Positions 24,241-35,000 of a stretch of 41,052 nt of DNA are shown one piece after another. The notes below the pieces were generated by a model. The model had not been told where the DNA came from. It did not search any database and saw only the letters and a program-made list of their open reading frames with translations. This stretch comes from Oscillospiraceae bacterium (GTDB lineage Bacteria; Bacillota; Clostridia; Oscillospirales; JAAYXM01): positions 1 to 41,052 of the forward strand of contig JAFQSU010000083.1 of assembly GCA_017409405.1 (NCBI GenBank), read 5' to 3'. Position 1 is the stretch's first letter, and every line of letters begins with the position of its first letter. Made by a program: the position numbers and the translations under genes.

Positions 24241-25800
24241 ATGAAAAGATTAACAGCTCTTATTCTTGCAGGCATTATGCTTTTTGCACTTTGTGCATGT
24301 ACGGGAAGCACCGGAAAAATTTCCGGCGAAGTGTCATACGACATCCCCGAGGGAAAAGCAGTTCCCGACGATGCAGTAATTAACGTAACAATCGCAAGCC
24401 ATGCTTCCTGGCCTTATCAAGATGACTGGGCAGTATGGAAGTACATTCGTGAAGGCATCGGCGGAACAATCAACGTTAACGCAGTACCTGCAACAGATTT
24501 TGCAACAAAGTTTCCGCTTATTATGGCATCCAAGGACGGTATGCCCGATGTATTCGGCTTCCAGGGACGTCCTGTAGGCTTTGCAGATTACTGTGAGCAG
24601 GGCGCATTCGTAGCGCTTGACGACTATCCGGAACTTGTGAAGGACTATAACGATTTCTGGGATAGCCTCCCCGAGGATCAGCAGGAATACAGAAACGTCC
24701 GCAAGAGCCCGGTAGACGGCAAGATTTACTTTGCACCTATCTACGGCACAGAGCGTTCTACAAACGTCCGCGCATGGCTCTACCGCAAGGACATCTTTGA
24801 AAAGCACAACCTTGAAGTTCCGACGACAACCGAGGAACTTTACCAGGTTTCAAAGAAGCTTAAAGAGCTTTATCCCGACTCATATCCGTTCTCAATGCGC
24901 GCAGGCATGCAGAACCTCGGCGTAATCGGTTCAACATGGAAGCCGAACTTCCGCCCGAGAGCCTACTATGATTTTGAGAACGAGAAGTGGAGCTACGGTG
25001 CAACGGAAGACACAATGCTTGAGATGATTACATTCCTCAAAAAGATGTATGACGAAAAGCTCATCCCTGCAGACTTCTTCAACATCAACGCTACAACCTG
25101 GCAGGAGCTTGTCACGACAAACCGCGGCTTTATCATGCCGGAGTATCAGGTAAGAATCGACTTCTTCAACAACCTCGCACGTCCGACAAATCCTGAGTTC
25201 ACAATGGCAGTTATGACTCCGCCTCACGCAGACAACGGCGTAGGTATCTCCATGCTCAACAAGTGGAACTATGACCCGATGGGCTTTGCTGTATGTAACA
25301 CCGGCGATGAAGGCAGAGTAGCAAACGCAATGCGCTACGTCAACTGGTTCTACTCCGACGAAGGTTCCGACGCAGTCAGCTGGGGTAAAGAAGGTGAAAC
25401 CTACGAGGTAGTAGACGGTGAGAAGAAGTTTATCATCGGTGAGGGCGAGACCATGGAGGTTATCTACGGCTTCCAGACAATTGGCTCATATCTCCGCCTT
25501 GACCCCGAGGCAGTAGACGCATCACAGTCGAAGGAAATTTCGGATGTAACAGACTTCATCCTTGAGAATACATACCCGAAGCTTGATCCGACGGTATACC
25601 TTGAGTTCTCACCTGAGGATGCGGCGCTTCTTGCGGATTATGACACGTCAATTAAGACCCATGTAGATGAGAATATCCAGAAATTTGTTATCGGTCAGCG
25701 TCCGCTTTCCGAGTGGGATGAGTTCCAGGCAGAGCTTTCCGAGCTTCCGATTGATGACCTTCTCGCTCTTTATGAAACGGCATACAACAAGGTAAAATAG
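24241..25800 (+). CDS. Extracellular solute-binding protein (family 1, LplA-like lipoprotein), 519 aa
   Basis: The N-terminus is a lipoprotein signal with lipobox LCAC, cysteine 20 being the attachment site. The mature part starts with a short linker and then NVTIASHASWPYQDDWAVWK, typical of large sugar-binding proteins of the LplA type. GFQTIGSYLRLD and FVIGQRPLSEWDEF lie near the C-terminus. It would sit on the outer membrane face and deliver oligosaccharides, presumably lyase products, to an ABC permease. The gene starts 15 bases after the 916-aa protein gene with a GGGAGG site, so the two are co-transcribed. No permease gene is in the window. The closest relatives here are the fragments at 1-216 and 39530-39871. 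Confidence 0.92.
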   Translation: MKRLTALILAGIMLFALCACTGSTGKISGEVSYDIPEGKAVPDDAVINVTIASHASWPYQDDWAVWKYIREGIGGTINVNAVPATDFATKFPLIMASKDGMPDVFGFQGRPVGFADYCEQGAFVALDDYPELVKDYNDFWDSLPEDQQEYRNVRKSPVDGKIYFAPIYGTERSTNVRAWLYRKDIFEKHNLEVPTTTEELYQVSKKLKELYPDSYPFSMRAGMQNLGVIGSTWKPNFRPRAYYDFENEKWSYGATEDTMLEMITFLKKMYDEKLIPADFFNINATTWQELVTTNRGFIMPEYQVRIDFFNNLARPTNPEFTMAVMTPPHADNGVGISMLNKWNYDPMGFAVCNTGDEGRVANAMRYVNWFYSDEGSDAVSWGKEGETYEVVDGEKKFIIGEGETMEVIYGFQTIGSYLRLDPEAVDASQSKEISDVTDFILENTYPKLDPTVYLEFSPEDAALLADYDTSIKTHVDENIQKFVIGQRPLSEWDEFQAELSELPIDDLLALYETAYNKVK

Positions 25801-25833
25801 ACATAACAGATAGTATTTATTGATTATCTGCGT

Positions 25834-25896
25834 ACAGAGGGATATAGTTTCCTCCCCTCTGTAAAAAAACAAATAGCCACCGAGCTTTCGGTGGCT
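25834..25896 (+). terminator. Two hairpins after the solute-binding protein gene
   Basis: ACAGAGGG/CCCTCTGT (25834-25862) is followed by an A tract. Then AGCCACCGA/TCGGTGGCT (25875-25896) is followed by GTTTGT. The second is a plausible terminator for the 916-aa/solute-binding protein operon, which would leave the 3607-aa lyase with its own promoter. Confidence 0.6.
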
Positions 25897-25913
25897 GTTT
25901 GTGGCAAAGCCCC

Positions 25914-25952
25914 TGTCATTCTGAGTGAAGCGGAGAGGAATCGAAGAATCTC
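25914..25952. repeat. Dispersed intergenic repeat (TCATTCTGAGTGAAG type), copy 3
   Basis: TGTCATTCTGAGTGAAGCGG, then AGAGGAATCGAAGAATCT. This is a clear relative of the block at 1511-1557. It ends 53 bases before the start of the 3607-aa lyase gene. Confidence 0.6.
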
Positions 25953-26005
25953 ATACAGAAATCCGCTCGCTGAATTAAATGGCACGACTTACCAAGGAGG
26001 TATAT

Positions 26006-29000
26006 ATGAAAAAAAGAATTTTATCTTTGATACTTTCGGTTTGTATGCTCGTCTCGCTTCTGCCGATAAACGCTCTTGCGGCGGTTGTTCCCGAGTCTGC
26101 ACCGATAGTTCCGATTGAATATGATATATCGACAAATGCGCTTACCGAAGCGGCAAAAGCGACTAAGTACGATAACAACACGCTCGGTCTTGTCAGCTGG
26201 CTTGCAAAGGGCAGTGCAGAAGCGGCGACTCTCGATGTGCCGGCAAAAACTGCTGCATATCAGATGACGAACCGCATCGGCAGTATGAAGGATAACAGCC
26301 CGACACTTCTTGAAAAGGGCTTTTCATCGCAGTTTGTTGTCGATGCATGGAGTGATGTAGGAGGAACTCCGACCTTCTCAAACCATGCAGACCATTCAAA
26401 CTACACGAAGGGTCTTATAGTATACGGCGTCCGTCTTAAGGTTCCGGCAGGAAAATACACACTTTCATTAAAAAACGACTTTGCAATCGGTGATGTTGCA
26501 AACACCTTCAAGTCAAACGGTGCTTTCACCAAGGGCGCGGTTACCAAGGTGTATTTCGGCAAGGCAGAAACTAATGCATCTTCATCGTCAGAGGCTTTCT
26601 CTGCCGCAAAGGCAGTTGTCAGCGAAGACAACTACCTCGGCTGGTACAGCTCTATGGATTTGTCACAGACAACATCCTATGCAAAAGAGCTTACGGTTTC
26701 GGAAGACGGAGAGTATTTCGTGACATTCGTGGCAGATGCCGACAGCCTTACGAAGAATGGCGACTGCTATTTCAGAGATACGGGCTGGGCATTCCAGCAG
26801 TTTTATCTCTCCGGCATCACCCTCACTCCCGTTCCTCCGGAAGGATATATCCTCTATGATGAGGCAAACTACGACATTACGTCAGGTGCGCTTACAGATA
26901 CGGCACTTACGGATCACGGTGCAGGTGCAAGCTTTGACGGAAATGAGCTCAGTAAGGTCAGTTGGCTTGCAAAGGGAAGTGTTGCAAATGCCGCACTTGA
27001 CCTTACAAAGACTGACGGCTATGAGCTTGAAGCCCGTAAAGGCGGCTCGACTGATACAAGTCTTACACTGGGTAACCTTGGCTTTAACGGCAGATTTATA
27101 AGCGAATGGCGTGACAAGGATGCAACTACGGGAGCGATAAGTGAACCGACAAACGGATATTGTCGTGAAGAATCTCCGTATGTCTATGGAATTAAAATAA
27201 ACGTTCCGAATGACGGTGAATACACACTCTCACTTAAAAACAACTACACGTCCGACGATATCGACAACTCATATAAGGTAAAAGGTAAGTTTGCGCGCGG
27301 TGTTGCCGCAAAGGTAACACTTACAAGAGTACAGCCGGCTGATGTTGCGACCTCGGCAGCACTCGGACAGGCAGCAACGAACCTACAAATTAAAAACGCA
27401 CTTGCGGCTTCTTCAAGCACGCACGAGCTTGGCTGGTACGACTCTACAAAGCTTGCGATAGATGAGAATACGCCGTATATAACAGATTTTGACAAGAAGT
27501 TAAAGCTTTCTGCAGGTGAATATTTCGTAGTCTTTGAAGCAAACACCGAAAGTCTTGAAATCAATCCCGAAGAGCTTACTGTCAATGATCAGGCAAAGGC
27601 ACAGTTCTTCTGTGTTTCGGGCATTTCGCTCCGCAGTGCTCTTCCGAAGGCATATTCGGGATATACTGCGGTCTATGACCTTACGTCTGCAAGCGACTTT
27701 AAGACCGCGACATATGAAAAGACTAACAACCTCTGGCAATTTGCAGGTACAGATGCGGATAACGCTTCTTTCACCACGGGTACAAACTCCGTTTCGTTTG
27801 ATATCGGCACGGAAAGTTTTGCTGAGGTTGAAATCAACGTCCCGGTAAAGGGAAGATACAGAATAAACTTAAGCCACGAAAAGGCAGACCTCGGAGCGGT
27901 AGGCGCTGTGTATATCAACGGCGAAAAGCTCGGCACGGTTGACTACTCAAAGGCAAGCGGCGACAATTACGTTGGCACCTATGAGTTTGAGTCTGCCGGC
28001 AAGTATAAGGTTAAATTTAAGGCAGAGGGCGGCATCGGAACGGCACAGACCCCCGGCACGCTTACTCTCTACGGTGGTGGAAAGCGCGCACTTGTAAATG
28101 CAGAGCTTTCGCTTTCTGACAATGTTCTCTCCGTTTCGAGAGCATGGCTTTCCGACGGCAGTGAAGCTGATGCTTCAAAGCTTTCTGTAAAGTACAGTAT
28201 TGACGGTACGGCATCTGCTGAAATTGACAAGAACACGGGCGTTATTACGCCGAAGGTCAACAGTGAATTCACAACGCTCTATGCAACGATTTCGCTTGAT
28301 GGAGTTTCAGTTGACTGTGAGCTTTATGCAAATGTTGTTAAAGACTTGCCCGAGTCGATGAAGGGGAATATTGACACCATTGTATACAACATCACGTCTG
28401 ACGTTCTCTGGAGTGGTGCTTTGGGCACCGACAACAGCGGAGATGATGAAACTAAGGACGCATACGACACTCAGACTGCAGACGACCTCATATCTAACAA
28501 CGAGCTCGGATATATAAGCTGGCTTGCAAGACTCAAAAACCCTGAGCCGGCGCTCGATCTCACAAAGACGGCTCCGTATCAGCTCGGATACCGTCTCGGC
28601 GGATCGGTTGACAACAGCCCGGCACTTTATGTAGAAGGTTTTGTTTCACAGTTTGTCGTAAAGCAGTGGAATCCCGGCGATGACATTACTACGGCGGAGC
28701 CCATACGCGACAACTACGGCACAAAAAACAAAATTTTATATTCAATCCGCCTTAAGGTGGACGAGCCGGGCAAATATAAGCTCGCACTTAAAAACAGCTT
28801 CACGAAGGACAGCACAAGGATTCACACGACCTTCAGAACTGACGGCGAGTTTACAAAGGGCGCAGTTACGCAGGTACACTTTGCAAAGGCAAAGGATGCC
28901 GCGGCGGACAATGCATACACGACTCCGGCAAAGGCGGCAGAATCCCTTGACGAAAACGCAGTCACACTCGGTTGGTACGACAGCCGAAGACTTGCACAGA

Positions 29001-32000
29001 ACGCAAACACTCCTGCAGTAACCGAGTTTGACACTGTTCTCGACATTGCCGAGGCAGGGGAGTATTACGTCTACTTTGAGGGCAATAACGAAAGCCTTGA
29101 GAAAAACTCCGATGTATACTACAGAAATGATGGAAACAATAACTCATGGTTTCAGCAGTTCATGCTTTCGGGCATTGAACTTGTGCCTGTACTTCCGACA
29201 GGATACTCCGGCTCGACTGCGGTATATGACCTTACTGTCAGCGATGTCTTTGAAAATGCAACGTATGATAATACGGGTAAGTTCTGGGCATTTAAGGGAA
29301 CGGATGCGCAGAGTGCGGTCTATAACGTGAGCGAAAATGCTGTTTCCTTTGATGTCGGAACTGATGCTTACACAGCGGTAGAAATCAACATTCCGGCAAG
29401 CGGTAAATACAGAGTCGGTCTTGACTATGCTACAAGCCCGGACGGCGGTGTCGGTGCGGTTTATGTTCTTGACCCGGGAACTTCTGACATTGCCGCATCC
29501 CTTTCGGACTCAACAGAGCTTGGTGCAGTTAACTACCATGCTCCGCAAAAAGGAACGGGAACAACGGTTCTTGGTGAATACAGCTTTACAGTGCCCGGAA
29601 AATACATCGTTGTATTCAAGTATAAGAGCGGCACAGGTACACTTCAGTCACCTAAAACAATCACACTTGACGGCGGCGACAGTAGTGACGTGCTCATGGA
29701 TATTGAACTCAACCTTTACGGCGAACAGATTGTTGTAAACGGCATTCTTACAGACGGAACTGATGCAAACCTCACAAACGCTGACATCACCTACAGAATT
29801 TCTGACGGGGCATCCGCAACCGTTGATTCGCTTACAGGTGTTGTCACACCGGTGCTTGAAAGTGAAGATACAACCGTTTGGGCGGAGGTTACGCTTGACG
29901 GTATGAGTCTTAAAAAAGAGCTTGCGGTAAAAATCAAAAAGACCGAATACTCAAAATACACGCTCACATACGATTTTGCAACCGTTGACGGTGTGACGGA
30001 CGGCCACAAGATTACCTATGGCGACACGATGCGCTTCTGGGAATTTGAAGCTGAAAACGGTGATTTTGCAATAAGCAAGCAGAGCTACGGTTTGCGTGCC
30101 GATGCAGTTCCCGGAAACTGGTTTGCACTGAAGTTTTACGTTCCTGCAGTGGGAACATACCATACCGAGCTTCTTCGCTCCACCGCGTCATACGGCGGCG
30201 ACAGTGAGATGTACGTCCTTCCGGCAGGCGCGGACATTGAGTCAGCAATAAACGGTGGAAGTGCAAAATATCTCGGCGAGATAAAGTCATATTCAGCTAT
30301 GTTTGGTGAGAACACACTGCAGCTTCTTGACAATATCACGTTTGATACAATAGGAGAATATATCGTGGTATTCCGCTCAACAGATGTAGGCGGCAAGGGA
30401 CAGTCAAGCATCATGCCCGGAAAATTAAGCTTTGTCGGCGGTGGAAATCCGGCACTTACAAGTGTTATCACCGATCTTGATGAGGTTGTTGTAAACGTTG
30501 GCGCAAGCAGAGTTCTCACGGTTATTCAGAGTATGCAGTCTGACTATGTAGCGGCATTTGAAAGTGCATATGACGTTACATTTGAAATAGAGAACACGGA
30601 TATCGCAAAGGTATATGATGACGGAACTGTCGCAGGCCTTGCGGTGGGAGAGACTACACTCACCGTTACTGCTGTTATGGGAGATACGGTAGCAGTTAAG
30701 AGTCATAAGGTAAAGGTGCTTCCTCGCGGCTATGCAGGCTACACCTTAAAGTATGATTTTGCAAATGTGCCCGTATTTGAAGAAACAACCTATGAAAGCA
30801 CGCACAATTTCTGGCAGTACTACGGCTCGGATGCCGACTGGACGGCTGTTGAGGTAAATATTCCCGAAGCAGGTAAATATGCACTAAGCACAGATGCAGG
30901 CTTTAGCGGTGAAATTTACATAGGCACAACGGTTGACAATGTTCAGGCTGTCAGCGGTGAATGCGCATTTGCGACAGCAGGAAGCTATCTTGTTATGTTT
31001 AAAAACTCCGGTGGGGCAGTGCCCGAAACGCTGACGCTTTACGGTGGTGACGGCGCAGTCCTCATGGGTGTCGACGTTGCATATGCAGATTATATGGCTT
31101 ACGTTTCAAACGCATACATGTCCGACGGCACAAGTCTTGATGTGACAAAGGCTGACATAATGTACAGCATTGCTGACTTTGAAAAGGGTGCTGTAATAAG
31201 CGAAAACGGTAAGGTATTCCTTGCTGACGGAGGAAAGACCTCCATTTTCGCCGACGTCACCTATGAAGGAAAAACAGTTCGAGGTGAGGTTTCGGTTGAC
31301 CTTCCGGCGGCAGACCCTGATACCATGAAGGCAAGCGGTGAGTCGGTTCTCTACAACCTTGTAAAGAGAAGCACAAGCTGGCAGGGACATAACGGAAACA
31401 AGACATACATCGGATATATAACCTATGATATGACCGACGGGAACTGGGAATGGTACATGACCGATAAATCAAACCCCACAACCATGGCTTATTCCTCCCC
31501 TCGCGTTGATATTACAGGAAACGAGCGTCTTGAAATCAATCTTGATGCAAACAACTGGCTTGCACTTAAGATCAAGGTTCCGGCAGAAGGCCGTTATTGG
31601 ATAAACGAAAAGTCCAGCCGTACATCAAGATTAAAATCATTGTATATTGACACAGGTAAGCTGTTCTTTATTCCGGTAGGTGCAAGTATTGAGGAAATTG
31701 AAGCTTCACTCACGCCTGAGACAATGGCAGGTAAGATATCATATCTTGATAACTCACTTGATGCGTGGACAGTTGTGTCTGAAGATTTAGGCTCGGTATA
31801 CTTCCCTGAAGCAGGCGAATACCTTATGGTATATCAGGAAGCACTCGGCCTCAATGCAAAGCGCGTAGAGCCGATTGACGTATCGCTCGACGGTACAAAC
31901 CGTGTCCGCTTCCTTGATATTGAGGTTGATGGCGGAAGCGAGCTTGCGGCAGGCAGTGAGGCAGACCTCGCTATCCGCGCAAGGCTTCTTGACGGCACGC

Positions 32001-35000
32001 TCATAGACGGTGCCGATGCAACAGATGTAACATACAAGTGGAGCTCAAGTGATGAGAGTGTTGCAAAAGTATCTGACGGCAAGCTCGTTGCAGTCGGCGA
32101 CGGTACGGCACTCATCACGCTTGAAGCTGTATATCCGGACAACGTTACGGTAAAAACGGTTGAGAGAATAAATGTTATTGAGTCTGCAACTGTTGTTGGT
32201 ATCGAGATTGTCGGCGACAAGATGGGGTTTGTTGACCGTTATATTCCGCTTTCCGTAAACCTCGTGTTTGACACGGGCACAACAAAGGCACTAACAGGCA
32301 CGGCTGTCATGTATGCCGCAGAGGGTGACGGTGCAGACGTTAAGGGCAATTCCGTATCAAGCTCAAAGCCGGGAACAATCAAGGTGTCGGCAAGCGCGAT
32401 ATATCAGGGGGCAGAGTACAATACGGAGACACCCCTTGAAATAGAGTTTAAAGCGCACACAATGAAGAGTGAGCCGAGCTACTATACCTACGACAGGCTC
32501 GCGGCACTCCGTGAAAATGCAGAAAAGTACGACTGGGTACAAAGTCAGATTAAGAGTGCTAAAAAGTCCGGTGATACAGCTCTTGAAAACTTCGACCGTA
32601 TCTATGAGATGCTTATCCCCGAGGGGCTTCCGCGTGCAACGCGTCCGGCACTCCGTGAGGATCCGGAATATAATCTTTGCCATTACTGCGGCGCAAATGT
32701 CAGCATGTTTGGTGATTTCACCATGAACATGTACACGAATCCGTGGAAAATACAGTGTCCCGATTGCAGGCGAAACTTCCCGTCAAACGACTTTGGAAGC
32801 TTCTATAAAATCGGTCTTGACGAGCACGGCTACTTTGACGTTACACGTGCACGTGAGCGCCATCACAATATGCTTACTCACGGATCACTTGATGCAGTCT
32901 GTGACTGCGTAGATATACCGATCGAGGAAAAGAGCGATGCGTGGTATGACTTCTACGGCTACGGCGACCCCAACGGTTATCTCTACAATGAGGCGTATAC
33001 CGAGCTTTGGGCAGACAGCTCAAAGGATACTTATAACAAGGACCCGTACAAGGGTGTCGAGGTGGATGGAGCACGCTGGGGTGTTGATGACGGTTGGGGA
33101 TATGACACCGGCAGAATTCACCCGAACGGAGTAGCGGAGGTTCACACATATATTGCGACCTATCTGTATGTAGGAGCAGTCAATGAGGTGAACTATGCAA
33201 TACGTAACCTTGCCCGTGCATACGCATATACCGGCGAAGAAAAGTATGGCATTCAGGGAGCAATTCTCCTCGACAGACTTGCAGACGTTTATCCCGACTA
33301 TTCAACGCATCTGTTCTTTGATAAGGGCTTTGCGACAGGCGGCGGCGGTACAGCCTACGGTAAGGTAAAGGGAACGATAGGTGATTCGTCATACATCATG
33401 TATCCGCTTGAAGCAGCAGACGCGTTCTTCCCGTTGCTTGTCAATGAAAACGAAACACTTCTTAAAGCGCTTCAGGAAAAGGCGAAGGAGTTTAATCTCG
33501 AAAACCCAAAAACAACAGGCGAGCACGTCTGGCAGAACTGGGCAGATGGTATCGTACGCGAGACCTTCCGCGCAGCAAAGTCAGCGGATATTTACGGTAA
33601 TGTCGGTTATCAGGAACGCGCAGTATCTCTCGCAATTTTGGTGCTTAACTCAAAGCCCGAAAGCGATGAGATGGCAGAATGGCTGTTTGCGACTGGCGGC
33701 AGAATAACGCGCGACGACGGCACTTACTACTGCCCGGGCGGCAACCTCGGCGCAATGATTATGAATGTCCTCGACCGAGACGGCAATGGTAACGAATCTT
33801 CACCGTCATACCACTCTGGTTGGGTGCCGATGCTTCAGTCGTGTGCAGAATATCTGAACATGTATACCGATGACCCGAAGTATAACTTGTTCAAGAATCC
33901 GAAGTTTGCGCAGCTGTTCATCTCGCAGATTCCTCTTGTTCTTGTAGATGACCACACTGCACAGATAGGTGATACCGGTTCTCCGGCAGATAACGAGATT
34001 CAGCTTTCAGCAAGCAGCAGTGCGTTTATGGAGCTAAAAGACACACCGCTCGGCAATATTATTGCAGAAGAGCTCTACCGTGAAAACGGCTACACTGCGG
34101 AAGGACTTCGCTATGATATGTTCACGCATGACCCGGAAAGGCTTGAGCGAGAGGTTCTTGAAAGAATCGACCTCGGCGATGGTATTCTCCGCGAAAGCAC
34201 GATGCTTACGGGCTATGGCTTTGCAGTACTTCGTGACGGTGCCGAGAACGGTGACAAAAACACTGCGACGTATACCAACAATATGCGTGATTGGTGGATA
34301 TACTTCGGTTCAAATCAGCATCAAATGTCGCACACGCATAAGGATACGCTCAACCTCGGCTTTGAGGCATACGGTCTGAACATGGCACCGGATCTCGGAT
34401 ATCCCGAGGCAACGGGCGCAAACCTTAATCGCTTCCAGTGGATAAGACAGACTATTTCACACAATACCGTTACAGTAAACGAAACTGCGCAGATATATAA
34501 TCAGCGAAAGCTCGGTCCGATGCATTTTGACGATTCCGGCGACATAAAGCTTATGGACATCGACGGTCACATGGCGTACGACGCAACGGATATCTACCGC
34601 AGAACTCTTGTTTCGGTAAATGTCGGTGCAGATGTTTCCTATGCGGTTGACTTCTTCCGTGTAAAGGGCGGTCATGACCATATTTACAGCTTCCACAGCC
34701 AGTCTGATGAGATTTATGAAACAGTAGGACTTGACAATATCGAGTATCAGACGGATAACGGTAGGGCAGACGGCAACTATATCGGTTCGTATGCAGGTGC
34801 GGATGTAAAGTTCGGCGACGATCCGAGCCTCAGTTCAAGTAAGTTTACTTACCCCGGCGGCTATACATGGATGAAGAATGTGCGCCGTGATACAAGCGGA
34901 GTGTCAAGCTTCACGGTTGACTTTAACGTGACCGACTTCAGAAAGGTGCTTAAGGACGGTAAGGACCTTCATCTCCGCATGACGATGCTAAATGACGGCT

